Assembly: GCF_002933465.1 (NCBI RefSeq)
Contig: NZ_PSZE01000002.1
Location: 186,001 to 250,000 of the forward strand
Length of the DNA: 64,000 nucleotides
Origin: Nocardia nova
GTDB taxonomy: Bacteria > Actinomycetota > Actinomycetes > Mycobacteriales > Mycobacteriaceae
Direction: 5' to 3'
The notes under the pieces were generated by a model that worked only from the letters and a program-made list of their open reading frames with translations, was not told the DNA's origin and did not search any database. Positions 17,751 to 28,100 of the stretch are shown in pieces. Both the position numbers and the translations under genes were made by a program. Every line of letters begins with the position of its first letter. The first letter of the stretch is position 1.

Positions 17751-18416
17751 TTACTTCGGCACCGGCTCCGCGGCGGCCGCCAGCGGCCCGACGAGGCGGT
17801 CGCCGCCGATACTCTCCACGGCCGGCCACAGAAAGGCCGCGAGTTGGTCGACGAATTCGGCGCGGGAGCGGCTCGGTTGCTGCATCCAGGCCTCGGCCGA
17901 CATCAGAATGGCGCCGACGGTGGCGGTCGCCCAGATCCGCGCCAGCGCCGGGTCGGCGTCGAGACGGCGCAGGATGATGTCGAAAATCGATGTCGCCCAG
18001 TCGGATACACGGGTGAAGAACGGCCGGTGCTCGGCGTCGCCGCGCTCCAGCCGCTGCATCATGACATGGTGCAGATTGGGATTGGCGTCGACGAAATCGC
18101 AGATCAGGGTCACCACCGCCCGCAGTAGTTGCCGGGCGGGCAGCGGCTGAGCCAGCAGCCGGTCGGCGGCGGCGATGATGGCGTTCATATGCCGCTCGGC
18201 AAGGGCGTCGATCAGCGCCGAGAGATCCGGGAACACCGCGTACACCGCGGTGCGCGCGTATCCGGCCTCCGCGGCGACCTGCGCGATCGTCATCCGAACT
18301 CCGGAGCCGGCGACCACCCGCTCGGCCGCGTCGAGGATTTCCGCGCGCCGGCGGTCCGGATCCCGGGGCGGCCCGGGCGGCCGGCCCGGACGCCGAATTT
18401 CTGTGTCCCTTGTCAC
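17751..18416 (-). CDS. TetR-family regulator of the divergent P450
   Basis: 221 residues. N-terminal helix-turn-helix: RRAEILDAAERVVAGSG and TIAQVAAEAGYARTAVYAVF (about residues 23-65); the rest is an all-helical ligand domain. GTG start at 18416 gives MTRDTEIRRPGRP. Divergent from the P450 gene with an 86-base gap holding a GTAC inverted repeat (18433-18453). The pairing of a TetR regulator with this P450 resembles Rv3058c-cyp136 in M. tuberculosis. Confidence 0.85.
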   Translation of the reverse strand: MTRDTEIRRPGRPPGPPRDPDRRRAEILDAAERVVAGSGVRMTIAQVAAEAGYARTAVYAVFPDLSALIDALAERHMNAIIAAADRLLAQPLPARQLLRAVVTLICDFVDANPNLHHVMMQRLERGDAEHRPFFTRVSDWATSIFDIILRRLDADPALARIWATATVGAILMSAEAWMQQPSRSRAEFVDQLAAFLWPAVESIGGDRLVGPLAAAAEPVPK

Positions 18417-18432
18417 AGCGTGATCCTACCTC

Positions 18433-18453
18433 TAATGTACGAGGTGTACTTTT
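18433..18453. promoter_or_regulatory. Operator candidate between tetR and P450
   Basis: GTAC half-sites at 18437-18440 and 18446-18449, five bases apart, within an A/T-richer patch of the divergent promoter region (AATGTACGAGGTGTACTTT). Likely TetR binding site. Confidence 0.5.
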
Positions 18454-18502
18454 CTTGCGGCTGGGCGGCGTGCGCGGTCGCTGTGTTCGGGAGGCATCAG
18501 TC

Positions 18503-19981
18503 ATGGTCAGCGTCGATCCGCGTCCCTCCGAAGCCGAGCGGGAGAACGCCGAGCGGGAGAACATCGGCTTCATCGAAATTCCGAACAGTCATCCGATCGA
18601 CCGGCTGTTACACCGATTACCGGCCCGGGAGCAGGTGCTGGCCACACCGCCGCGGGCCAGTGCGGCGGCGGCCGTGCGCGGTGACTCCGGCCTGCCGGTA
18701 CTGGGCCGCTCCCTGCAGTATCTGCGCTGGGGCCCCGCCGAGATGTACGACCGATATCGCCGCTACGGCCCGGTGAGTTACAGCAAATCCTTCGGCGTCG
18801 ATCGCGTCCTGATCGCCGGGCCGCAGGCCGTCGACGAGGTTCTCGGCAAGCGGCGCAACGATTTCGGGCAGGGCTGGGACTTCCTGATCGGCTCGTTCTT
18901 CCGCCGCGGACTACTGCTGCTGGAATTCTCCGAGCACATGTTCCACCGGCGTATCATGCAGCAGGCGTTCACCCGCGAGCGACTGGAATCGCATCTGGCG
19001 CAATTGAGTCCTGTGGTCCAGGCCGCCGTCGACCGCTGGAGTCCGGCCGGTGCGCGCACCCTGCGCCTGTACCCGACGGTGAAAGATCTCACTCTCGAGA
19101 TCGCCACCGAAACCTTCATGGGGGTCGACGCCGGACCGCAACGTCACCGGCTCGGACAGGCCTTCCTCGATTGCACCCACGCACCGCTGGCCCTGGTGCG
19201 CTATCCGGTGCCCGGCGGTGCGTGGCGCGCCGGCCTGCGCGGGCGCAAGACGCTCGAGGAGTACTTCACCGCCATGGTGCCGCAGAAGCGCAGACAAGAG
19301 GGTGCGGACTTCTTCTCCGCGCTGTGTCACGCCCGCACCGAGGACGGTGCGACCTTCTCCGACGCCGACGTGGTCAACCACATGATCTTCCTGATCATGG
19401 CCGCCCACGACACGACCACCACCACCGCGACCTCGGTCGCCTACTACCTGGGCCGCCACCCGGACTGGCAGCAGCGGGTGCGCGCCGAGGCGCAGGCGCT
19501 GTTCGACGAGCTCGACGGTGCGCCGCCGACGATCGCCGACCTGGACCGCCTTAGCGATCTGGATCTGGTGATCAAGGAGAGCCTCCGGCTGGTGCCGCCG
19601 GTGCCGGGCCTGGTGCGCCGCGCGGTGCGCGACACCGAGGTGGCCGGTCACTACATTCCGGCCGGCACCCACGTCGACGTCGCCTACGGGGTCAATCATC
19701 TGCTCCCCGAATTGTGGTCGCGGCCGGCACGTTTCGATCCGGAACGGTTCGCCGAGGGCCGGCGCGAGGACAAGTCGCATCGGCTGGCGTGGATGCCGTT
19801 CGGCGCGGGGGCGCACAAATGCATCGGCATGCATTTCGGCACCCTCGAGGTGAAGGTCGTCATCGCGGCGATGGTGCGTGCCTACCGCTGGCACATTCCC
19901 GACGACTATCTGATTCCGTGGGGCTTCAACACCATCCCGTTCCCGCGCGACGGGGCGCCGATGCGGCTGTCGCGGCTGTAA
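18503..19981 (+). CDS. Cytochrome P450, CYP136-like
   Basis: 492-residue haem monooxygenase, the length of M. tuberculosis CYP136. Oxygen-activation helix MAAHDTTTTTATSVAYYLG, K-helix ExxR in KESLRLVPP, and the haem loop FGAGAHKCIGMHFG with Cys440 as iron ligand are intact. The substrate is unknown; this group resembles bacterial sterol or long-chain substrate P450s more than the small soluble antibiotic P450s, but that is inference. ATG 18503 follows GGGAGG. No ferredoxin or reductase gene is adjacent. Its last codons start a 27-bp tandem array. Confidence 0.9.
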   Translation: MVSVDPRPSEAERENAERENIGFIEIPNSHPIDRLLHRLPAREQVLATPPRASAAAAVRGDSGLPVLGRSLQYLRWGPAEMYDRYRRYGPVSYSKSFGVDRVLIAGPQAVDEVLGKRRNDFGQGWDFLIGSFFRRGLLLLEFSEHMFHRRIMQQAFTRERLESHLAQLSPVVQAAVDRWSPAGARTLRLYPTVKDLTLEIATETFMGVDAGPQRHRLGQAFLDCTHAPLALVRYPVPGGAWRAGLRGRKTLEEYFTAMVPQKRRQEGADFFSALCHARTEDGATFSDADVVNHMIFLIMAAHDTTTTTATSVAYYLGRHPDWQQRVRAEAQALFDELDGAPPTIADLDRLSDLDLVIKESLRLVPPVPGLVRRAVRDTEVAGHYIPAGTHVDVAYGVNHLLPELWSRPARFDPERFAEGRREDKSHRLAWMPFGAGAHKCIGMHFGTLEVKVVIAAMVRAYRWHIPDDYLIPWGFNTIPFPRDGAPMRLSRL

Positions 19982-20121
19982 CCGATCAGTGCGCAGCAGC
20001 GGCTGTAACCGATCTGCGCTTTGCCGCGGTGGTGACCGGTCTGCGTGCTGTCGCGGTGGTGACCGGTCTGCGTGCTGTCGCGGCGGTGACCGGTCTGCGC
20101 GCTGTCGCGGTGGTGGTGAGC
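19972..20121 (+). repeat. 27-bp tandem repeat array over the P450 stop codon
   Basis: About five and a half units with a 27-base period. The cleanest copies, CTGCGTGCTGTCGCGG..., are at 20014-20040, 20041-20067, 20068-20094 and 20095-20121. Earlier, GCGGCTGTAACCGATC at 19972 and again at 19999 shows that the period starts in the last P450 codons, so the stop codon has been duplicated. No spacers of unique sequence, so not a CRISPR. Confidence 0.8.
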
Positions 20122-20128
20122 GCCCGGC

Positions 20129-21019
20129 TCACCGTCCGGCGAACAGCAGCTGCGCGACATGCGTGGTGGTCTCCTCGCCGTCGGTGTAGCCGCCCTGGTC
20201 GCCGAGCGAATTCATCACCGCGAGGGTGTAGCGCTCACCGGGCCCGGCGAAGCCGACCGAGTTGACCACCCAGCCGCCGTTCTCGTCGGACCAGCCGTTC
20301 TTCAGGCCGGGGTGCAGGGCGTCGCCCGCGCCCCACACGCCCCAGTGCTGATTCGTGTCGACCTTGCGCATCCGGTCGAGCAGGTAGCCGCGGTCGTCCG
20401 GGTGCATGTGGTCGAGCACGTTGTTCATCAACCGGTCCAGATCGGCCGGCGCGCACTGCTGAAAACCCCAGTCCGGGAACAGATGTCCGTTGCCGTTGGT
20501 CGGGCGCGGCACCAGGCCGGTCATGCCGTTCGCCCGGAAGGCGTTGTTGAAGGCCTGCCGGTCCGGGCCCGCGTACTTGTTCCACAGGAAGTCCGCCGCG
20601 GCGTCGTTGGAGGTCGCCAGCATCGACTCCATCTGGTTGCGGTCCTCGGGCGTCAGCGCGATGGCGCCGACGCGCGCCCGGTTGAGCAGATCCTCGGCGA
20701 TGGCGAGCTTGATCGTGGAGGCGGTCCAGAACAGGGTGTCGGCATTGCCGTTGGCATAGGTGCCGCCGGTGACCCGGTCGCGCACCACGTAGCCGGTGAC
20801 ACCGGGCCGGGAGGCCAGATAGTTGTCGACGGCCGCGATCCGGCTGCTCATATCGCAGTCGAAGCCGTCGCGGCAGCCCTGCATGCGCAGCGGGACGGCG
20901 GTGGCCGGAGCGGGATCCAGTACGGGGGTGCCCGCGATCAGCGCGGCGGCGACGACGCAGGCACCGGCGGCCAGGCGGGTGGTTCGAATGCCGCGGGACG
21001 CGGTCCGGGGATAACGCAC
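20129..21019 (-). CDS. Secreted class A beta-lactamase-like serine hydrolase
   Basis: Exported protein of about 296 residues. N-terminal signal sequence with arginines then AAGACVVAAALIAGTP and an alanine-rich cleavage region ATAVP. The penicillin-recognising fold is shown by SxxK in TASTIKLA, an SND-like triad residue set in ATSNDAAADF, and KNGWS in place of the KTG motif. Could be a beta-lactamase, a D,D-peptidase-like enzyme, or an inactive relative; the absence of a standard KTG and Glu166 loop argues against a strong lactamase. GTG 21019 chosen; a TTG at 21040 would add seven residues. Confidence 0.8.
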   Translation of the reverse strand: MRYPRTASRGIRTTRLAAGACVVAAALIAGTPVLDPAPATAVPLRMQGCRDGFDCDMSSRIAAVDNYLASRPGVTGYVVRDRVTGGTYANGNADTLFWTASTIKLAIAEDLLNRARVGAIALTPEDRNQMESMLATSNDAAADFLWNKYAGPDRQAFNNAFRANGMTGLVPRPTNGNGHLFPDWGFQQCAPADLDRLMNNVLDHMHPDDRGYLLDRMRKVDTNQHWGVWGAGDALHPGLKNGWSDENGGWVVNSVGFAGPGERYTLAVMNSLGDQGGYTDGEETTTHVAQLLFAGR

Positions 21020-21145
21020 GGTGAGCCACAATAGCCACAAATCCGCCGATCACGCACGTCTTGAGCTCGACCTGTGGATGTGGTAGCTCCGCGGAGATCG
21101 TTGCAGGCCAGCGCATTTCGGCCATGTCGGCCGTAACGGCGCAGG

Positions 21146-21352
21146 TCAGCGGAATGCTGCGAGTAATTCCTCGACGCTGCGGCCGTTGAGCCGATAGCAG
21201 TGCTCGAAGGCCTCGGAATGCCGGTCGCGGGCCCAGCTGTGCAGCACCACGCCGCGGCCGTAGTGCCGGGAGTTGATCAGTTCCCACGTCTCGCCCGATC
21301 GCCGTACCGTGAACCCGGATCTGGGTACGAGGGGGACCACCGTCGCAGACAT
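21146..21352 (-). CDS. Small hypothetical protein
   Basis: 68 residues, MSATVVPLVPRSGFTV at the start and NGRSVEELLAAFR at the end; one domain with aromatic and charged residues, no membrane segment. ATG 21352 gives a sensible N-terminus; GAAAGG lies upstream. Not recognised. Sits alone on the minus strand between the serine hydrolase and the recC promoter region. Confidence 0.55.
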   Translation of the reverse strand: MSATVVPLVPRSGFTVRRSGETWELINSRHYGRGVVLHSWARDRHSEAFEHCYRLNGRSVEELLAAFR

Positions 21353-21715
21353 GAATCGAACCAGCCTTTCGATACCGCTTCTCCCGAAACCTCCCCGCAG
21401 AGCACTGTGGCACACGACGGACCCGGTCTGCGGGTGACACGCGGTGGCGAATTGCGCTCGCGATAGCCGAATGGTCATGATGGCCGGATTCGATTGTGTT
21501 GCCGAATGTTTGGTGGGATGCTGCCAAGGGCGGCAAATCGGTGGTAACGGGCGTTGCTCGGTCGGTTGCGGAGAGCTCGTGTCACAGCGTTCGCCGGGCG
21601 CGGCGCTCCGAGAAGGGTCGGTGCCGCCGGGGGCGGTGGCCGGGTTTGTAGGATCGGGCGCGCCGCATCACCGCGACAACGGATCGCGCGCGAGGGACAG
21701 AGAGGCGGTGCGCAG
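21353..21715. other. 363-base gap upstream of recC
   Basis: No convincing gene is seen on either strand. It must hold the recCBD promoter; GAGG lies 11 bases before the GTG start of recC. No clear operator or hairpin was recognised. Confidence 0.5.
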
Positions 21716-24700
21716 GTGCTGCACATCCATCGGGCCGAGTCGGCGCGCACGCTCGCCGACGCGCTCGCCGCGATGTTGTCGCACCCGCTGCCGGACCCCT
21801 TCGCCGCCGAGGTCGTCGCCGTCGGCGCGCACGGAGTGCAACGCTGGCTCAACCAGCGGCTCGCGGTGACGCTGGGCGCGTGGGCGGGCGACGGCGTGGC
21901 CGCCAACATCGACTATCCGACACCGGCATCGCTGGTCGCCGACATCTCGGCCGCGGCCTCCGATATCGCCGCCGACGCCGACCCGTGGGCGCCTGACCGG
22001 CTGGTATGGCCGGTGCTGGCGGCGATGGACGCCGCGCTCGGCGAGCCCTGGGCGGCGGTCCTGGCCCGGCATCTGGGCGTGGGCGCCGGCCCGGCCGAGG
22101 CGTACCGGGCGGGCCGGCGGCTGGGCACCGCGACGCACATCGCGACCCTGTTCGACACCTACGGCACCACCCGCCCGACCCTGATCACCGACTGGGGCAA
22201 CGGCGCCGATACCGACGGCTGCGGCGCGGACTTGCCCGAGGACCTGCTGTGGCAGCCGCGACTGTGGCGACGGGTGCGCGAGGCGATCGGCGTCCCCGCA
22301 CCGGCGCAGCGGCTCGACACCGTCCGCCGCCGGTTACGCACCGATCCCGCGAGTATCGATCTGCCGCAGCGGCTTTCGATCTTCGGGCTGCCCCGGATTC
22401 CGGCCCCGCACCTCGCGGTGCTGGAGGCGGTGGCCGAACACCGGGACGTGCACATCTGGCTCGCGCATCCGAGCCCGGCGCTGTGGGAGCGGTTGCGCGC
22501 GTGCGCCCCGGAGGTCGCCGGCCCGGCCGGACCCGACGCGATTGCGGAGGCTGGTACGGGGCCGGCGGGTGCGGCAACGATCGTGCGAACCCGTCCCGCC
22601 GCTCCCCGGCGCGTGGTCGCCGAACCGATCGCCCGGCATCCGCTGCTGGGCGCACTGGGTCGCGACGTGCGGGAAGTCCAGAACCGGCTGGCGACCGTCG
22701 ATTTCGCCGATCAGCACCATGCGCCCGAGCCCGATCGTGCCGATGCCGGAAAACGTTCGGGCACAGTGCTTTCCGAGCTGCAGGACGCCCTCCGCGCGGA
22801 CCGCTGGCCGCCGGTGCCGGTGCCGCGCGCGGCTGATGACAGCGTGCAGATCCACGCCTGCCACGGCCCTGCCCGGCAGGTGGAGGTGTTGCGCGATGTC
22901 CTGCTCGGGCTCTTCCAGCGCGATCCCACCCTTGAACCGCGCGACGTGATCGTGCTGTGTCCCGATCCGGACGGCTATGCGCCGCTGGTGCGAGCCGCCT
23001 TCGGCCAGGGGCCCGCCGCTCTCGACGTTCCCGACGCGAATCCCGCGCACGGCTTGCGGGTGCGGTCCGCCGAACGCAGTGCGGGCGCGGCGAATTCGGT
23101 GCTCGCGGTGCTGGAGGATCTGCTGGCGCTGGCCGAGGGGCGCGTCGGCGTCACCCAGGTGCTCGACCTCGCCGCCACCGAACCCGTCCGATACCGCTGC
23201 GGATTCGACGACGAGGATATCGAGCGGCTGCGCGAATGGGCCGCCGAAACCGGCGCCCGCTGGGGAATCGGGCAACGGCAGCGGCAGGCCTTCGGCCTCG
23301 CCGAATTCGGCCAGAACACCCTCAATGCGGCCGTCGACCGGATTCTGCTCGGCGTGGCCGCCGGGGAATCGGGCGAGGACTGGCTGGATCTGGCATTGCC
23401 GCTGGACGACGTCGACTCCGGTGATGTGGACCTGGCCGGGCGGTTCGCCGAATTCGTCGACCGGCTCGCTGTCTGCGTGCGCGATCTGAGCGGACCCACC
23501 CCGGCCGAACCCGCCGGCACCCCGCGACCCGCGCGGCAGTGGTTGCAGATGCTGCACCGCGCGCTCGATCTGCTCACCGATCTGCCGGCTGCGGCGGCCT
23601 GGCAGGGAGTGCAGGCGCGGCGCGAACTCGCCGCCGCCTTCGAACACGCGGACGCGGCCGAATTGCGGCTGCCCGATGTGATCGCGGCCCTGCGGGCGCG
23701 GGCGCGGGCCCGGGCGCCGCGCTCGAACTACCGCACCGGCGAGCTCACCGTCTCCGGCCTGGCGCCGATGCGGTCGGTCCCGCATCGGGTGGTGGTGCTG
23801 CTCGGGCTCGACGACGAGGTGTTCCCGCGCACCGGCGGTATCGACGGCGACGACGTCACCGCGCGGGAACCGCTGGTCGGCGAGCGTGATTCGCGCAGCG
23901 AGGACCGCGGACTCCTACTCGACGCCGTCCTCGCCGCCGAAGACCGTCTCGTCGTGCTCTACACCGGCGCCGATCCGGTGACCGGAACGCCCCGGCCGCC
24001 GGTCACGCCGCTCGCGGAACTGATCGACGTGGTGCGCGCTCACCGCGGCACCGACGACGTGGTGCGCCGCCATCCGCTGCAGGCATACGACGGCAGCAAC
24101 TTCGACGCGCGCGACCCGTTCGGTTTCGACACCCTCGCGCTGGCCGCCGCCCGCGCGGCGGCGCGCCCCGCGCAACCGAGTCCGCCGTGGCTGTCCGGCC
24201 CGTTGCCCGCCGTGGCGCGCACGGATGTCGAACTGGCGGAACTGGTGTCGTTCGCCGAACATCCGATCCGGGCCTTCCTGTGGCAGCGCCTGGGCATCCG
24301 GGTGCCGGAGGAGGACGAGGACATCGACGAACGCCTGCCCATCGAACTGACCGGGCTGGCCACCTGGAATATCGGTGAACGGATGCTGGCGGCCCGGCTC
24401 ACCGGCGCGGATCCGGCTGCCCTGCGCGCTGCGGAATGGCGGCGCGGGACGCTGCCGCCGTTCGGTCTCGGCGCGGCGGTGCTGGCCGAGGTGGAATTCA
24501 CGGTCGACCGGTTGGTGCAGGTCGCCGCGCCCCTGCACCAGGCCCCGGCGCGCACCATTGATATCGCGGTGGATCTGGGATCGGGGCGGCGGCTGACCGG
24601 GACGGTCGCCGATGTGCACGACGACGCGGTCGTGCGCGCCACCTATTCGCGCCTCGCGCCCAAACATCGGATGGCGGCGTGGGTGCGGCTGCTGGCGCTG

Positions 24701-25162
24701 GCCGCCACCGAACGCCATCAGAGCTGGCGGGCCGTGAGCATCGGGCGCGGTAAATTCGGCCGCCCGGCCTGGCGTTCGTCGCTGACCGCACCGGCCCCCG
24801 CGCTCGCGGCGGACCTGTTGCGCGAGCTGGCCGATCTGCGCGAGGAGGGCCTGGCCGAACCGTTGTCGTTCGCGCCGTCGGCGTCGGCGCTATATGCCGA
24901 ACGTCGCTGTCGCGGAGCCGATCTCGACTCCGCTCGCGCCGCCGCGGAGGAGGAGTTCTACGGCGGACCGAAGGGGCCGCGTCCGTTCGGCGACCACACC
25001 GACCGCTACCTGACCTACATCCGGGGACCCGAACCGACCCTCGAGCAATTGGAAACCCCGCTGCCCGAACCCGACCGGTACGGCGAGACCACTACGTTCG
25101 GCTCGGTGGCCCGGCGACTGTGGAATCCGCTGCTGGCCAACGAATCCCAGGGGCAGCCATGA
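21716..25162 (+). CDS. recC: Exodeoxyribonuclease V gamma subunit RecC
   Basis: 1148-residue RecC, the scaffold subunit of RecBCD that separates strands and recognises Chi-like sites. The N-terminus VLHIHRAESARTLADALAAML, the QRWLNQRLA motif and ANIDYPTPASL are typical, as is the helicase-like core with RIPAPHLAVLEAVAEHRDVHIWL. The C-terminal part is the degenerate nuclease-like fold. GTG 21716 is preferred since the extension upstream has no family character. The TGA overlaps the ATG of recB (ATGA), starting a tightly coupled recC-recB-recD operon for double-strand break processing. Confidence 0.94.
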   Translation: MLHIHRAESARTLADALAAMLSHPLPDPFAAEVVAVGAHGVQRWLNQRLAVTLGAWAGDGVAANIDYPTPASLVADISAAASDIAADADPWAPDRLVWPVLAAMDAALGEPWAAVLARHLGVGAGPAEAYRAGRRLGTATHIATLFDTYGTTRPTLITDWGNGADTDGCGADLPEDLLWQPRLWRRVREAIGVPAPAQRLDTVRRRLRTDPASIDLPQRLSIFGLPRIPAPHLAVLEAVAEHRDVHIWLAHPSPALWERLRACAPEVAGPAGPDAIAEAGTGPAGAATIVRTRPAAPRRVVAEPIARHPLLGALGRDVREVQNRLATVDFADQHHAPEPDRADAGKRSGTVLSELQDALRADRWPPVPVPRAADDSVQIHACHGPARQVEVLRDVLLGLFQRDPTLEPRDVIVLCPDPDGYAPLVRAAFGQGPAALDVPDANPAHGLRVRSAERSAGAANSVLAVLEDLLALAEGRVGVTQVLDLAATEPVRYRCGFDDEDIERLREWAAETGARWGIGQRQRQAFGLAEFGQNTLNAAVDRILLGVAAGESGEDWLDLALPLDDVDSGDVDLAGRFAEFVDRLAVCVRDLSGPTPAEPAGTPRPARQWLQMLHRALDLLTDLPAAAAWQGVQARRELAAAFEHADAAELRLPDVIAALRARARARAPRSNYRTGELTVSGLAPMRSVPHRVVVLLGLDDEVFPRTGGIDGDDVTAREPLVGERDSRSEDRGLLLDAVLAAEDRLVVLYTGADPVTGTPRPPVTPLAELIDVVRAHRGTDDVVRRHPLQAYDGSNFDARDPFGFDTLALAAARAAARPAQPSPPWLSGPLPAVARTDVELAELVSFAEHPIRAFLWQRLGIRVPEEDEDIDERLPIELTGLATWNIGERMLAARLTGADPAALRAAEWRRGTLPPFGLGAAVLAEVEFTVDRLVQVAAPLHQAPARTIDIAVDLGSGRRLTGTVADVHDDAVVRATYSRLAPKHRMAAWVRLLALAATERHQSWRAVSIGRGKFGRPAWRSSLTAPAPALAADLLRELADLREEGLAEPLSFAPSASALYAERRCRGADLDSARAAAEEEFYGGPKGPRPFGDHTDRYLTYIRGPEPTLEQLETPLPEPDRYGETTTFGSVARRLWNPLLANESQGQP

Positions 25163-28100
25163 CCGAGGAACTGTTCCCCGTCACCGACCTGCGCACCGCC
25201 GAGGCGCCGGCGCACACCACTCCCCAGCGTCGCCGCGCCCGCGCGATGCACGAAACAGCCGACACCGGAGAGCTTTTCGCTGCGGAGGCGGCCCAGTCCG
25301 GCAACGCGGCGGCGACTGCGGATACGGCCGCCGACACCCCAGGTGCCGCCGCCGACGCCGGTGTCGACAATCGGCGCGGCGGCTCGGACGTCGCCGGCCG
25401 GGGCCCCGAATCCGACATGGCGGAGCCCGCAGCCGCCGGCGAGTGTGCCGACGCCGACCAGCAGGATCAATCCGACCCGGATCGAGGTGATGTCGCCGCG
25501 ACCGTGGACACACCGGGTGGCGGCACCGCCGCCGGCTGCGTCGATGAGCGGAGCAGCGGCGGATTCGACCTCGCCGACCGCACACCGGGATCCGGCGCTC
25601 CGGGAGTCTCGACTGCGGCCGAGAGAAGGGCGCGCGACGTCGAGCAGTGCGCGGTCGATCGTGGCGCATGGCGTCGGAGAAGCGCGCGGGTGGCCGGTTC
25701 CGTCGGAGCGTCGCCCGCACAGTTCGATCTGTGTGGTGAATTGCCTACCGGGACCACCGTTCTGGAGGCCAGTGCGGGGACCGGTAAGACCTATGCCATC
25801 GTGGGCCTGGCGGTGCGGTTCGTCGCCGAGGGGCTGGTCGACATCTCGCAGCTGCTGCTGGTGACCTTCAGCCGGGCGGCGACCCAGGAGTTGCGGGAAC
25901 GGACGCGGGAGCGGTTCGTCACGGTCGCGGCCGCGCTCGACGATCCGGAGGCTGCGCGCGCCGGAGCCGACGAGCTGATCGCGCATCTGGCCCATGCCGA
26001 CCCGGCCGAGGTGGCACGGCGGCGCCGGCGGCTGGTCGCCGCGCTGTCGGATTTCGATGCCGGCACCATCTCCACCACGCACGGTTTCTGTCAGCGGATG
26101 CTCGACGAACTCGGCATCGCGGGCGAACACGATCCGCGGGTGCGGCTGGTCGAGGGCATCGAGGAACTGGTGAGCACGGTCGCCGAGGATCTGTATCTGG
26201 CCCGCTATGCCCGGGGCGGTGCACCGATGCCGGTGCGGCAGGCGCTATCGCTGGCGGCGGCCGCGGTGGCGGACCGGCGCGCGCGGCTGGTTCCGGGCGA
26301 GGAGCTCGGCGATCACCCCGCGGCCGAGGCGGCGGCGTTCGCGGCCGCGGTGCGTGCGGAAGTCGATCGGCGCAAACGACTTTCGGGCATCCGCGACTTC
26401 GATGATCAGCTCGTGTTGCTGCACGACGTGCTCGCCGACCCGGTCCACGGCGAGCGCGCCTGCCGCCGCATTCGCGACCGCTTCCGCGTGACGCTGGTCG
26501 ACGAATTCCAGGACACCGACCCACTGCAGTGGGACATCCTGCGGCGAGTCTTTCACGACCACACCACATTGGTGCTGGTCGGCGATCCGAAACAGGCGAT
26601 CTACGCCTTCCGTGGCGCCGAGGTCCTCAGCTATCTGGACGCGGTCGCCCACGCCGACACCCGTCGCGAGCTGGACACCAACCGCCGCAGCGACGCGGGT
26701 CTGCTGGCGGCGCTGCACCACATGCTGGGCGGCGCGGCCCTGGGACATGCGCAGATCACGGTGCCGCCGGTCACGGGGGTGCGGCCGCAGAGCCGGCTCA
26801 CCGGACCCGAGGGCGCGGCGGTTCCGTTGCGGCTCAGGTGTTTTCCTCGCCAGGGTGCCGGAGCGTTGAACGGCAGCGGTTTTCCGGTGGTGGGCCGCCA
26901 GCGTGATCGCGTGGCCACCGACCTCGCCGCCGATATCGTCCGCACCCTCGAATCCGGGGCGCGGATCGGCGACCGCGCGCTGGGCCCCGGTGATATCGCG
27001 GTGCTGGTTCGCACCCGCGCGCAGATCGATCTGGTCCGCGCGGAGCTGGACCGCGCCGGTGTCGCCTCCGTACTCGCCGGTGGCGCCAGCGTTTTCGCCA
27101 CCCGCAGCGCCACCGACTGGCTGTGGGTGCTGCGGGCGCTGGAACAACCGCACCGCGGCGACCGGGTGCGGCTGGCGGCCACCACCCCGCTGCTCGGCCT
27201 GTCCGCCGCCGATATCGACGCCGGGGGCGCGGATCTGGTCGGCCGGCTCAGCACCCAGCTGCGCGACGCGGCCCGGCTGTTCGCACGCTCGGGTTTCGCG
27301 GCCGTGTTCGACCGGCTGTCCGCCCAGGCCCAGCCCGCGCCGCGACTGCTGGCCCAGAGCGGCGGCGAACGGCGCCTGACCGATCTGCGGCATATCGCGC
27401 AACTGCTCGACGAGGTCGCCGTGCGGGAATCGCTCGGGCTCACCGCGCTCACCCGCTGGCTGGCCGACCGGGTTCGCGATCCGGCCTCGGGCGCCGTCGC
27501 GGGACGCAGCCGCCGCCTCGACCGCGACGCGGCCGCGGTGCAGATCGCCACCGTGCACGCCAGCAAGGGCCTGGAATTTCCCGTCGTCTATCTGCCTTTC
27601 GCGTGGGACGGCGCGAAAAACCCCCATCCGTCGACGCTGTTGTTCCACGACGGCGACGAGCGAGTTCTGGACGTCGGCGGCCCCGAAGCGCCCGGTTACG
27701 CCGAGCACCGCCGCCGTTGCGAGGCCGAGGAAGCGGGGGAGGAGCTGCGGCTGCTGTATGTCGCGGTGACCCGGGCGCAGTGCCAGGTGGTGGCCTGGTG
27801 GGCGCCGGCCTACGGTACCGCCGCCGCACCGCTGCATCGGATGATCCTGGGCCGCGTCCCCGGCAGCGCCGAGGTGCCGGCGCGCAGTGAGGTGCCCGCG
27901 GATCCGATTGTGCTGCAGCAGTTGCGCGAATGGGCCGCGGCCGCCGGTCCGGGCCTGATCGAGATCGAGCCCGTCCGCGCGGCGGTCGAGGCGCGGCTGC
28001 GCACCGAACGCGGCCACACCGGTGACAAGGAACTCGAGGCCGCGCGGTTCACCCGCTCGGTCGACCACGACTGGCGCCGGACCTCGTACTCGGCGCTCAC

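Noticed and set aside
19972..20121. Repeat array considered as CRISPR
   Set aside because: Units follow each other without spacers, contain no conserved palindrome, and no cas genes are nearby.
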